Below are positions 10,474 to 18,986 of a stretch of DNA of 64,000 nt, piece after piece; position 1 is the first letter of the stretch, and each line of letters opens with the position of its first letter. The stretch lies in NCBI RefSeq assembly GCF_010122465.1, contig NZ_WLZY01000004.1, forward strand, positions 310,001-374,000. The letters are read 5' to 3'. This DNA comes from Phytoactinopolyspora mesophila (GTDB taxonomy: Bacteria > Actinomycetota > Actinomycetes > Jiangellales > Jiangellaceae). Under the pieces are notes generated by a model. It was not told where the DNA came from, searched no databases, and saw only the letters and a list, made by a program, of their open reading frames with translations. The position numbers and the translations under genes were made by a program.

Positions 10474-11784
10474 ATGTCCACTTCGTTTCGTGCCCAGGTC
10501 GTCTGGGGTGTCGGTCTGATCGCCTACATAGTGGCGGTGTTGCACCGAACGTCCTTCGGCGTGTCCGGACTCGAAGCGTCGGCTCGATTCGAGACGTCGG
10601 CCAGCGTGCTGGCCTCGTTCGTCGTCCTTCAGCTGGTCGTGTACGCCGGGTTGCAGGTCCCGGTGGGCGTCCTGCTCGACCAGATCGGACCACGACGGCT
10701 GCTCATCATCGGTGCTTTGATCATGGCATCGGGGCAGGCCGTGCTGGCGTTCGCCGAGACCGTTCCGGCGGCGGCCGGCGGCCGCATCCTAGTGGGCTGT
10801 GGCGACGCCATGACGTTCGTCAGCGTTCTCCGATTGGTGGCTACCTGGTTCCCACCGGGCAGGGTGCCGGTGCTGACCCAGGTCACCGGCCTGACTGGAC
10901 AGCTGGGGCAAGTTCTTTCCGCGGTGCCGTTCGTGGCCGTGCTGAACAACTACGGCTGGACGCAGGCCTACGGTTCGGCCGCCGCGCTCAGTGTGGTGGT
11001 CGCCGTCGTGGCCATCGCGACGTTGAGGGACTCCCCGGAAGTCCGCGCATATCCGATTCAGGTGAATACCTGGAGCGGAGTGGGCAGCGACCTGATGACC
11101 GCCTGGCGCCATCCCGGTACCCGGCTCGGGCTCTGGACCCACACCACCACCGGGTTCGCGGGCATGGTTTTCGTGATGATGTGGGGGTACCCGTTCCTGG
11201 TGGCCGGGCAAGGGCTGTCTCGAGCCATGGCCGGCACGCTGCTGACGGTGATGGTGCTGGCCGGAGCCGTCGCCGGACCGTTGGTTGGTGTCCTGGTGCA
11301 GCGGCATCCTCTGCGCCGCTCCTGGCTGGTGCTTGGTGTGGTCCTGGCCAACGCCTCGGCCTGGACCGCGGTTCTGTTGTGGCCCGGCACGGCACCCTTC
11401 TGGCTGCTGGTCCTGCTGGTGCTGTCGCTCGCGCTGAGTGGACCAGGGTCGATGATTGGCTTCGACTTCGCGCGGACATTCAACCCACCCAACCGGCTCG
11501 GGACCGCCACCGGAATCGTCAACGTGGGTGGGTTCACCGCGGCCTTGCTATCGATTCTCGCGATCGGTGTGGTGCTCGACCTGCGCAGCGGCGGCACCGC
11601 GACCTACGAGCTCGACGATTTCCGGATCGCCTTCAGCGTCCAGTACGTGGTCTGGGTCGGTGGCCTACTCGGCATTCTCCGGACCCGCCGCCGGGTGCGC
11701 CGCAGGATGGCAGAGCACGGCGTCGTGGTGCCCCCTATCCGCGAGGTCATCGCCCGGCGTCGTCGCCATCGCCGCGGCCCGTAG
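10474..11784 (+). CDS. Major facilitator superfamily transporter
   Basis: A 436-aa membrane protein with about 12 hydrophobic segments, the loop motif GVLLDQIGPRRLL between helices 2 and 3 (an MFS motif A variant), and a basic C-terminal tail. Substrate unknown. ATG 10474 directly follows TTG 10471. The sequence TAGCTA at about 10465-10470 suggests a leaderless message like that of cysS. The gene is followed within four bases by repeat element R2. Confidence 0.85.
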   Translation: MSTSFRAQVVWGVGLIAYIVAVLHRTSFGVSGLEASARFETSASVLASFVVLQLVVYAGLQVPVGVLLDQIGPRRLLIIGALIMASGQAVLAFAETVPAAAGGRILVGCGDAMTFVSVLRLVATWFPPGRVPVLTQVTGLTGQLGQVLSAVPFVAVLNNYGWTQAYGSAAALSVVVAVVAIATLRDSPEVRAYPIQVNTWSGVGSDLMTAWRHPGTRLGLWTHTTTGFAGMVFVMMWGYPFLVAGQGLSRAMAGTLLTVMVLAGAVAGPLVGVLVQRHPLRRSWLVLGVVLANASAWTAVLLWPGTAPFWLLVLLVLSLALSGPGSMIGFDFARTFNPPNRLGTATGIVNVGGFTAALLSILAIGVVLDLRSGGTATYELDDFRIAFSVQYVVWVGGLLGILRTRRRVRRRMAEHGVVVPPIREVIARRRRHRRGP

Positions 11785-11787
11785 GCG

Positions 11788-11954
11788 GCTCCGGCAAGTG
11801 GGTCTCTCCTCGCCCAGCAGACTCGGTCGGAGGGGCTTCGCTATCAACCTCCCTCGCCAGCTGATGGTCACGCTTGCCGGCTCCCTCGTGCCTCGTCCGC
11901 CGCCTCGCCGTTCGACATGCCCACCACACCATGGAGAGACCCATTTGCCGGAGC
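11788..11954. repeat. Intergenic palindromic element R2 (GCTCCGGCAA family)
   Basis: A 167-bp unit with inverted arms GCTCCGGCAAGTGGGTCTCT at the left and AGAGACCCATTTGCCGGAGC at the right. It shares GCCCAGCAGACTCGGTCGGA with R1 and ACCATGGAGAG with R1 and R3. It fills the gap between the convergent MFS and mtnP genes and could act as a two-way terminator. Confidence 0.75.
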
Positions 11955-11968
11955 ACCTGACTGCGTGA

Positions 11969-12769
11969 TCATGGGAGGTTCGGGATAGCCGCGGCCAGGA
12001 GGGCACGCACACGATGCAGGTTCTCCTCGAACACCTGGAAGACCGTTTCCTGGGTGACCGGTTGTACGCCGGGATCGTCGTCGAGACCGGCGTCGTAGTC
12101 GGTGACGAGTGCGATCCCGGCGAAGGGAATCCCGGCTTCACCCGCGAGGGCCGCTTCCGGATACTGCGTCATGTTGATCACGTGCCAGCCGGCGGCGCGA
12201 TAAGCAGCGGACTCGGCACGGGTGGAGAACCGCGGACCATTGGTGACAACGACGGTGCCGCCGTCGTGCACCGTGACGCCGGAGGCTCGTGCGGCGTCCA
12301 GGAGCACCTCGCGCAAGCGTGGATCGTACGGGTCCGCGAAGGGAAGATGCTGAGGACCTTCGTCGAAGTGGTCGTAGAAGGTGTCGGCCCGACCCCGCGT
12401 GCGATCAACAAGCTGGTCCACGACGACGAATTCGCCGGGACCGATCTCTGAGCGCAGCGAACCCGCGGCGAACGGCGCCACCAACGCGCGGACGCCGAGT
12501 TGGCGCATCGCATCGACATTGGCGCGGTAGTTGACTCGATGTGGCGGGAATTGATGCCGCACACCGTGCCGGGGCAGGAAAGCCACCTTGATTGGGGAAC
12601 CGTTCGCCGGGCGGAACGTAGCGATGGTCACCGGGGCCGATGGCTGACCCCAGGCGGTGTCCAGGCTGACCGTTTCCAGATCCGCCGCCTGTTCCGACAC
12701 GAAGGTATAGAAACCGGATCCACCGAATACGCCGACGTCTGCGCTTTTCAGGTGAGGTTTGTTGTTCAT
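11969..12769 (-). CDS. mtnP: S-methyl-5'-thioadenosine phosphorylase
   Basis: Cleaves methylthioadenosine (or a related 5'-modified adenosine) to adenine and the ribose 1-phosphate. The 266-aa product is a typical MTAP/PNP: GVFGGSGFY near residue 13, PRHGxxHxxPPHxVNYRAN, GPRFSTRAE, and the substrate motif NMTQYPEAALA whose Met-Thr favours MTA. The end VTDYDAG is also typical. ATG 12769 has GGGGG 6 bases upstream. It heads a minus-strand set with two transferase genes. Confidence 0.9.
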   Translation of the reverse strand: MNNKPHLKSADVGVFGGSGFYTFVSEQAADLETVSLDTAWGQPSAPVTIATFRPANGSPIKVAFLPRHGVRHQFPPHRVNYRANVDAMRQLGVRALVAPFAAGSLRSEIGPGEFVVVDQLVDRTRGRADTFYDHFDEGPQHLPFADPYDPRLREVLLDAARASGVTVHDGGTVVVTNGPRFSTRAESAAYRAAGWHVINMTQYPEAALAGEAGIPFAGIALVTDYDAGLDDDPGVQPVTQETVFQVFEENLHRVRALLAAAIPNLP

Positions 12770-12836
12770 GTGGTTCCCCCGGGTGCGGTCGTGGGGTGCG
12801 GCCGGTGAGGCCGTGGGGTGAGCATGTCAGACGTAC

Positions 12837-13505
12837 TCATCGCGTCCGTGCCGCCTCGCGTGCCCGGATCAGATGCGCTCGCATGTCCATCACGGCGCGC
12901 ATTGTGCCCCGTACGGTGCCGGTGACCTTACTCCGGCCAACCCTGCGGCGGTATGGCACAGGCACTTCGGACACTCGCCAGCCGGCTTGACCGGCTCGTA
13001 ACACCATTTCCAGCGGCCAGCCGGAGCGGCGGTCGGTGATCCCGAGTTCCAGGAGCGGCTCTCGCGCAGCGGCTCGCATCGGGCCGATGTCGCTGATCTG
13101 GGCTCCGCAGTACCGGTTGACCTGCCTGGCAAGATACCGGTTGGCGAGCCGGCTGTGCATCGAGAGTGCGCCGTCGCCGGCTTGCCGGGCGCCCAGCACG
13201 AGATCGGCGGTGCCGGTGGACACCGGCTGCGTGACCGTGGGGAGGTCGGCCGGATCGAGCGATGCGTCGCAGTCCATGAAACACACGACGGGCGTGGTGG
13301 CGGCCTCCAGCCCGGCGTAGCATGCGGCCCCGAACCCGAGCCGCGGCTCGGCCACCACCGTGGCGCCGTGGTCGGCAGCGATATCCGCCGAGCCGTCGTC
13401 GGAGCCGTTGTCCACGACGATCGGCCGGTAGCCGGGTGGCATCCGCTCGAGCACCCACCCGATCGCCGCTCGCTCGTTCAGTACCGGCAAGATGACGTCG
13501 ATCAC
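12837..13505 (-). CDS. Family 2 glycosyltransferase
   Basis: A 222-aa GT-A fold transferase: VILPVLNE at the N-terminus, VVDNGSDDGS for nucleotide binding, and FMDCDAS carrying the DxD metal site. It lacks membrane helices. The pair formed with the next gene (a DUF2064 transferase) overlaps by four bases, so both are translated together. This pairing resembles the two transferases of radical-SAM-linked clusters (TIGR04282 and TIGR04283). The acceptor is unknown. Confidence 0.83.
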   Translation of the reverse strand: MIDVILPVLNERAAIGWVLERMPPGYRPIVVDNGSDDGSADIAADHGATVVAEPRLGFGAACYAGLEAATTPVVCFMDCDASLDPADLPTVTQPVSTGTADLVLGARQAGDGALSMHSRLANRYLARQVNRYCGAQISDIGPMRAAAREPLLELGITDRRSGWPLEMVLRAGQAGWRVSEVPVPYRRRVGRSKVTGTVRGTMRAVMDMRAHLIRAREAARTR

Positions 13506-14164
13506 GGGGCTGCCTCCGGTGCCGGGGCGGTCGAGGTGGGGGCCTGGCAGGCATCCAGCACACGCGCGGTGTTGGAGCCCGGGATGAGTTCGGCGATGGC
13601 CTGCGCGTCAGCCGCATCGTCGAGATCGCGCAACGGCGGCAGCTCGGCGACGGTGAGCCCGAGCGAGCGCAGCCGGGAACACTGCCGGCTACCGGTGTCA
13701 GATCGGCTCATCGGTACTCCGTGGAAGGCAAGTGGATGCGGCGTGCCGAAGGCGATCGCCCACCAGCCGCCGTCTTCAGCCATACCGAGTGCGGCGTCAG
13801 CGGGGCCGTCCACGACGGTGGCGAGCGAGGCATCCAGGAGGGCGGCGGTGATCTGCGGCGTATCCATACCGATTTGCAAGCCCGGGCCACCGGCATATTC
13901 CCAAGCGGCGGCCAAGCGCTCGTTGAGCGAGCCATCCACCTGCGTGACGACCTCAAAACCGGGCGGCAGCCAGGGGCCGGGCGGGCCGTCCAGCGCGACA
14001 ATGCGCCGTTCCGCGTGACACGCCGCCACCGCCGTCAGCGTGTCGGTCAGCGCGGCCTCGGCTATCGCGGCGGCCTGGTCCGGTGTGTAGGGAGGTGAAA
14101 GCCTGGTTTTCGCCTGACCGGCTACCGGCGATTTCGCCAGCAGGAGGATATGCGGCCGCTGCAT
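13502..14164 (-). CDS. DUF2064/TIGR04282-type nucleotidyl- or glycosyltransferase
   Basis: A 220-aa protein beginning LLLAKSPVAGQAKTRL, the start signature of the CofC-like DUF2064 family (TIGR04282, transferase associated with radical SAM gene sets). IGMDTPQI is the likely metal-binding segment. It is first in a minus-strand operon and its stop overlaps the GT2 start (ATGA). It is divergent from the membrane glycosyltransferase-like gene, with 102 bases for two promoters. The family is linked to arsenosugar-type clusters in some bacteria, but the arsenic enzymes are not present here. Confidence 0.8.
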   Translation of the reverse strand: MQRPHILLLAKSPVAGQAKTRLSPPYTPDQAAAIAEAALTDTLTAVAACHAERRIVALDGPPGPWLPPGFEVVTQVDGSLNERLAAAWEYAGGPGLQIGMDTPQITAALLDASLATVVDGPADAALGMAEDGGWWAIAFGTPHPLAFHGVPMSRSDTGSRQCSRLRSLGLTVAELPPLRDLDDAADAQAIAELIPGSNTARVLDACQAPTSTAPAPEAAP

Positions 14165-14266
14165 GCCTTAGACGCTAGAGGCAGCCCGCGGCCCGAATCA
14201 TTACGAACCGCGAAAGTCTTTGCTCGCACCGCGACGTGTGTGGTCCCGATCGGTCATCGTGAGTGG

Positions 14267-15703
14267 ATGAACGAGAGCGCCCGTCGGATCGAGGCGCCGG
14301 ATAGTGAGCGGACACACCAGCCGGACGGCTCCGGGTTCGGCGTCTGTTTCCGGCCCACGCGGCTGACGCTCCTTGTCCTGGTCGCCTGGGTGGTGCTCCT
14401 GGTGGGCGTCCGGCTGCTCGGGTTGCACGTCGTCGCCACCAGGGATGCGGATCTCAAACTCCGGGCGATCCCGTTGTACGGGGACTGGCAGTGGGGTATC
14501 AGCTGGTGGCTGCTGGCGCCCATCGTCGCCGGCTCGGTGTTCATTGCGGTCCTGCCGCCGTTGGTACAACGGTGGTCCTGGCGGGGAGTCCTGGCGGCCA
14601 CGGCCGCTGCGGGTGTGGTGTTCAGCCTGGCGCTGGCGCTGGCCGAGACGCATCCGACGGTATGGTCCGACATCCACCACACCTATGCCGGGCATATCGG
14701 CTTCATCGACGACGCCGGTGGCGTCGAGCCGTTTCTCCGCGAGTACGCCGAAAGCCAGCTGATTCCGGCCTATCCGGTGCACCTGCGCTCGCACCCGCCA
14801 GGTTTGCTGCTGTTCTTCTGGTGGGCCGCCGAGGCCGGCGTGTCCGGCGTGGTGTTCCAGAACGTGGTCGCCATGGCCGGCGCCGCGGCGATGATCGTGG
14901 CGGCCCTGGCCATCCTGCGTGATGTCGCGAGCGAGCGGACGGCCCGCGCCGCCGCGCCGTTCCTGGTGGTGGTGCCCGCGGCGGTCTGGCAGACCAACGC
15001 GGACATCATCTTCGCCGGCGCCGGGCTCGCCGCAGTCGCGTGCCTGATCCTGGCCACCGGCAGATCGGGTCGCGAGACGGTGGCGTTCACGGTGGCGGGT
15101 GGGCTGCTGGCCGGAATCGCGTTGATGTTGTCTTTTGGTATTGCCCTGCTGGCCATTCCGGTCGTGGTCATCGCGGTATGGCGAAAGCGTTGGTGGGTGC
15201 TGGTGGGTGGCGGCGCCCTGGCGGCTGTTGTGGTGGCGCTGCCGCTGGTGTGGGGCTACTGGTGGGTGGAGGGTCTGGGGGCGACCCGAGTGCGGTACTT
15301 CGACGGTGTCGCGTCCGCGCGCGGATACTGGTATTTCCTCATCGCGAATCCGGCGGTGTATGCGCTGGCACTCGGGCCGGCGATCGTGGTCGCCCTGTCC
15401 CGCTTGCGCGACCGGCGGGTATGGCTGGTTGTCGGCGCGGGTTTGGCCGTGGTGGCGATGGCGAATCTGTCTGGGCTCTCGTCCGGCGAAACCGAACGGA
15501 TCTGGCAGCCGTTCATGCCGCTCGTACTGCTGGCCGGGTGTGCCCTCGACCGGACCTCCGGTGCGTCCTGCGGATCGAGCGCTGGAGGCCCCGCCCTGCA
15601 GGACGCAGCGGACAGGCGGGCGCTGGGTGAGGTGCGCGGCTGGTTGACGCTGCAACTCGTGGTCACGGTGGCGCTCGTCGCAGCCTTACGAGTGCCATGG
15701 TGA
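14267..15703 (+). CDS. Polytopic membrane protein, GT39/GT87-like
   Basis: A 478-aa protein with about 10-12 hydrophobic helices. The first external loop after helix 3 contains THPTVWSDIHHTYAGHIGFID and LRSHPPGLLLF, reminiscent of lipid-linked sugar transferases (GT-C fold). I infer transfer of a sugar from a polyprenyl carrier, but no catalytic motif is decisive. ATG 14267 is chosen since upstream residues look random. Near the C-terminus a hairpin repeat (15561-15609) is read in frame as a Cys/Gly/Ser-rich stretch. Confidence 0.6.
   Translation: MNESARRIEAPDSERTHQPDGSGFGVCFRPTRLTLLVLVAWVVLLVGVRLLGLHVVATRDADLKLRAIPLYGDWQWGISWWLLAPIVAGSVFIAVLPPLVQRWSWRGVLAATAAAGVVFSLALALAETHPTVWSDIHHTYAGHIGFIDDAGGVEPFLREYAESQLIPAYPVHLRSHPPGLLLFFWWAAEAGVSGVVFQNVVAMAGAAAMIVAALAILRDVASERTARAAAPFLVVVPAAVWQTNADIIFAGAGLAAVACLILATGRSGRETVAFTVAGGLLAGIALMLSFGIALLAIPVVVIAVWRKRWWVLVGGGALAAVVVALPLVWGYWWVEGLGATRVRYFDGVASARGYWYFLIANPAVYALALGPAIVVALSRLRDRRVWLVVGAGLAVVAMANLSGLSSGETERIWQPFMPLVLLAGCALDRTSGASCGSSAGGPALQDAADRRALGEVRGWLTLQLVVTVALVAALRVPW
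15561..15609. repeat. GCGTCCTGCGG hairpin repeat lying inside a coding sequence
   Basis: Left arm GTGCGTCCTGCGGATCGAGC and right arm CCTGCAGGACGCAGC form a hairpin within the 3' part of the membrane-protein gene. The same sequence, with one change in GCGTCCTGCGGAxCGAGCGC, occurs as an intergenic hairpin at 43485-43534. Confidence 0.65.
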
Positions 15704-15734
15704 TTCTCCACTCACGGGAAATGCTGGAGGTGTG

Positions 15735-16769
15735 ATGCGGGTCTTGGTGACCGGAGGGGCCGGGTTCATCGGCAGCCAGGTGGTCGAGCAACTGGTGGAG
15801 CGGGGTGCCGACGTCGTCGTGCTCGACTCTTTGGCGGCTCATGACGACGCGCCGGATTACCTTCCGCCGGTTGTCGATCTGCGGATCGGCGACCTCATGG
15901 ACGAGGACACGGTTCGCGACGCCGTGCATGGCGTGGACGCGGTGTGCCACCAGGCGGCCCGGGTGGGCCTGGGCGTCGACTTCGACGATGTGACCAGCTA
16001 TGTGTCCGACAACGATCTCGGCACGGCGTCCCTGCTCAGAGCCCTGTGGCGGCGCTCGTTCACCGGACGGCTCGTCGTCGCGTCGTCGATGGTCGTGTAC
16101 GGCGAGGGCAGATATCGTTGTGCCGTCGACGGCGAGACGGCAGCCGCCCCGCGGCAAGCCGAAGACCTGCGCGCTGGCCGGTTCGACCCACCGTGCCCGC
16201 GCTGCGGAGCACCTCTCGAGTGGGTCCTGGTAGGCGAGAACGCTCCTCTCGACCCGCGCAACGTCTACGCGGCGACCAAGGTGCACACCGAGCAGTTGGC
16301 CTTCCTGTACGGGCGCGAGGCAGTCGCTTCGGTCTGTGCGCTGCGCTACCACAACGTTTACGGGCCACGGATGCCGAAAGACACCCCCTACGCGGGGGTG
16401 GCCAGCATCTTCCGCAGCGCGTACGAAGCCGGCCGGGCACCGAGGGTTTTCGAGGACGGCGGGCAGATGCGCGACTTCGTCCACGTCCGCGACGTCGCCC
16501 GGGCCAACGTGCTGGCGCTCGACTCCTCCTGGTCGGGCGCCTGCAACATCGCCAGCGGCCAGCCGCACAGCGTGCTCGACATGGCCACCGCACTCGCCGC
16601 CGGCTTCGGTGCAGCCGCGCCCGCACCGCAAGTGACCGGCGAGTTCCGGCTGGGCGACGTCCGCCATGTGGTTGCCTCTGCCGCGCTGGCCGGCGATGTC
16701 CTGGGCTTCCGCGCGGAGGTGGGTTTCGACGACGGGATGGCCGCCTTTGCGAAGGATCCGCTCCGATGA
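15735..16769 (+). CDS. NAD-dependent sugar epimerase/dehydratase
   Basis: Extended short-chain dehydrogenase (344 aa) acting on a nucleotide sugar. NAD-binding TGGAGFIG is at residues 7-14, and the catalytic YxxxK is NVYAATK. A PPCPRCGAP insert between these may bind zinc; similar inserts occur in actinobacterial enzymes annotated as dTDP-L-rhamnose 4-epimerase. ATG 15735 follows GGAGG; GTG 15732 is possible. It probably forms one transcription unit with the membrane gene upstream (31-base gap). Confidence 0.82.
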   Translation: MRVLVTGGAGFIGSQVVEQLVERGADVVVLDSLAAHDDAPDYLPPVVDLRIGDLMDEDTVRDAVHGVDAVCHQAARVGLGVDFDDVTSYVSDNDLGTASLLRALWRRSFTGRLVVASSMVVYGEGRYRCAVDGETAAAPRQAEDLRAGRFDPPCPRCGAPLEWVLVGENAPLDPRNVYAATKVHTEQLAFLYGREAVASVCALRYHNVYGPRMPKDTPYAGVASIFRSAYEAGRAPRVFEDGGQMRDFVHVRDVARANVLALDSSWSGACNIASGQPHSVLDMATALAAGFGAAAPAPQVTGEFRLGDVRHVVASAALAGDVLGFRAEVGFDDGMAAFAKDPLR

Positions 16770-16914
16770 GCGCGTCAGCAAGGACGGGCACACTTTCGCA
16801 GTTTGTAAGGATCGTCGAGCCGATGTCATGTTTCGATCAACTACGAGCCGGGAGGGTGCTCGACGCACCCGCCCCTCGAGACGATCCGGCACCGCGACGA
16901 AGCGAGACGTGATC

Positions 16915-17451
16915 ATGACGGCGGAGAAGGCGACGCAGGAAGCGCCCACGGGGCTGCGGGTCAACGGCTGGCTGCTCGCTGTCGTCCGGGTCGGCGTCGC
17001 CATGATGTGGATCGACAACACGTCGTGGAAACGGCCGCCGGATTTCGGCGAGGGTGATCCGCCGAGCATGCTCTACCGCTGGACGCTGATGGGCGTTGAG
17101 CATGAAGTGTTCGGACCGTACGCGTGGTTCCTCGAGAACATCGTGCTGCCGAACTTCACGGTCTTCGGGTGGCTGGTCCTGATCGTGGAGGCCTCGCTCG
17201 GGGCGTTCCTGCTGGTTGGCCTGCTGACCCGGGCATTCGCCGTGGTCGGCATGGTGCAAAGCGTCGCTATAGCGATGTCGACGCTCAATGCTCCGCACGA
17301 GTGGTATTGGGCATACCTGCTCATGTTCCTGGCACATCTGGCGCTGTTCGCCACCGCCGCTGGGCGCTATGTAGGCCTGGACGGTGTCCTGCGACCCATC
17401 TGGCTGCCTCGCGACAGCCGGCTTGCCCGTTTGCTGGAGAAGGTGTCATGA
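16915..17451 (+). CDS. DoxX-like membrane protein
   Basis: A 178-aa protein with four hydrophobic helices and a long first loop (NTSWKRPPDFG to ENIVLPNF). The topology and the charged WKRPP motif after helix 1 resemble the DoxX/DoxD family, which includes the thiosulfate:quinone oxidoreductase small subunit. ATG 16915 is selected because the upstream open frame lies in the epimerase gene. Its stop overlaps the next start (ATGA). A role in electron transfer from the flavin or radical enzymes downstream is a guess. Confidence 0.65.
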   Translation: MTAEKATQEAPTGLRVNGWLLAVVRVGVAMMWIDNTSWKRPPDFGEGDPPSMLYRWTLMGVEHEVFGPYAWFLENIVLPNFTVFGWLVLIVEASLGAFLLVGLLTRAFAVVGMVQSVAIAMSTLNAPHEWYWAYLLMFLAHLALFATAAGRYVGLDGVLRPIWLPRDSRLARLLEKVS

Positions 17452-17819
17452 CTGGTCAGGACACTCTGAACAGAGCCACGGCAGGCCTGGGTCTGGCGTC
17501 GATAGCCGGGCTGGTCTTCGTGATCGAGGCACTCGGTGACTTCCGGTTCATGCGGGTCAGCGGCGCGGCCATCGCGGTCGCGCTGGTGCTCGGCCTGCTG
17601 GCGTGCGTGGCGGGATGGCTCGCCCGGCCGGTGCTGGCCGTCGTCGCCGGAGTGGCGTTTCTCGCAGCCGCGTTGCTCCAGCTGATCTCGACGGCCACCG
17701 GAAACGACTGGCTGGGCGCCAGCCTCAGCACGATGTCGTTCTGGCTCGGCCTGGGTGTCGGCCTGCTCTTGGTCGGGCTGACGGCTCATTTCACCGACAC
17801 CATGATCGAGAGGGAGTAG
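17448..17819 (+). CDS. Small four-helix membrane protein
   Basis: A 123-aa protein that is almost entirely hydrophobic: four helices at about residues 14-30, 38-58, 61-82 and 92-114. No family recognised. It overlaps the DoxX-like gene by four bases and its TAG stop touches the ATG of the next gene, so it is in the middle of a tightly packed operon and probably works with the DoxX-like protein in the membrane. Confidence 0.7.
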   Translation: MTGQDTLNRATAGLGLASIAGLVFVIEALGDFRFMRVSGAAIAVALVLGLLACVAGWLARPVLAVVAGVAFLAAALLQLISTATGNDWLGASLSTMSFWLGLGVGLLLVGLTAHFTDTMIERE

Positions 17820-18971
17820 ATGGATCACACAGACCCGCCGCTGGAAGCGGCCCTTGTTCCGGTGCTGGCTGCCGCCCGTGCCGCCGCCGTCGACGTCGAC
17901 GCCGAAGGCCGGTTCCCGCAGGAGGCGGTTGCCGCGTTACGCGAATCCGGGCTGCTCGGGCTGACGCTCCCGACCGATGCCGGCGGCATGGGCCGAGGGC
18001 CGGAGGAGCTGGCGGACACCCTCAGCCGGATCGCCGCGGTCTGCGGTTCGACGGCCATGGTCTATCTCATGCACGTGAGTGCCGCCATGACAGTGGCCGC
18101 CGCGCCGCCGGCCGGCCAGCCCAAATTGCTCAGGCAGATGGCCGACGGAACCACGCTGGGCACGCTGGCGTTCTCGGAGCCTGGCTCGCGTTCGCATTTC
18201 TGGGCTCCGACATCGCAGGCAATCGCGGACGGCGACGGCACACGTCTGGCTGCCGAGAAGAGCTTCGTGACGTCGGCCGGACACGCCGACATCTACGTGG
18301 TCTCTACCATGACTCCGGCGGGCCAGGCAGACGGGGAGCCTGCTGTTGATCTCGTGGCCGTCCCGGCCGACCGCGATGGCGTATCCGTTTCCGCGCCGTG
18401 GCGAGGTCTGGGCCTGCGCGGGAATGCGTCATCACCGATGACGTTCGCGTTGGGCACCGCCGCCGGCGACCGGATCGGACCGGCCGGCGGCGGTTTTCAG
18501 CTCATGCTCGAAGCGGTGTTGCCGTGGTTCAATCTCGGCAACGCCGCGGTTTCGGTGGGGCTGGCCCAGGCAGCTGTCGACGCCGCGGTGAAGCATGCCT
18601 CTGGCGCCCGGCTAGAACACCTCGATGAATCGCTGGCCCACCTGCCGACCATCCGTGCGCAGCTGTCGAAGATGTCGATCGAGCTCGCGGCAACCCGGTC
18701 TTACCTCAACACCACGGCTCGCAGCCTCGCCGCTCCGGACGACACCACCACTCTGCACGTACTGGGCGTGAAGGCGATGGCCAACGACGCCGCCCTACGT
18801 ATCACCGATGCGGCCATGCGGGTCTGCGGCGGGGCGGCCTTCTCGAACCGCCTGCAGCTCGAACGGTTCTTTCGTGATGCCCGCGCCGGCCATGTCATGG
18901 CCCCCACCGCCGATGTCTTGTACGACCTCTACGGCAGGGCGATCACCGGCCTGCCGTTGTTCGGAAACTGA
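17820..18971 (+). CDS. Acyl-CoA dehydrogenase-fold flavoprotein lacking the usual catalytic Glu motif
   Basis: A 383-aa protein with the acyl-CoA dehydrogenase fold: N-terminal helices, LAFSEPGSRSHFWAP flavin-domain signature and C-terminal MRVCGGAAFSNRLQLERFFRDARAG. In the position where true dehydrogenases read EGTxxIQ it has HVMAPTADVLYD, so the canonical base seems absent. This resembles flavin monooxygenases of the DszC/SfnC group, which use reduced flavin and oxygen. Reaction unknown. Contiguous with neighbours on both sides (0 and 15 bases). Confidence 0.75.
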   Translation: MDHTDPPLEAALVPVLAAARAAAVDVDAEGRFPQEAVAALRESGLLGLTLPTDAGGMGRGPEELADTLSRIAAVCGSTAMVYLMHVSAAMTVAAAPPAGQPKLLRQMADGTTLGTLAFSEPGSRSHFWAPTSQAIADGDGTRLAAEKSFVTSAGHADIYVVSTMTPAGQADGEPAVDLVAVPADRDGVSVSAPWRGLGLRGNASSPMTFALGTAAGDRIGPAGGGFQLMLEAVLPWFNLGNAAVSVGLAQAAVDAAVKHASGARLEHLDESLAHLPTIRAQLSKMSIELAATRSYLNTTARSLAAPDDTTTLHVLGVKAMANDAALRITDAAMRVCGGAAFSNRLQLERFFRDARAGHVMAPTADVLYDLYGRAITGLPLFGN

Positions 18972-18986
18972 GAGGGACACACTCAT

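Noticed and set aside
16666-16914. Upstream extension of the DoxX-like gene
   Set aside because: The frame is open, but the residues are an alternate-frame reading of the epimerase gene; ATG 16915 begins the hydrophobic protein.
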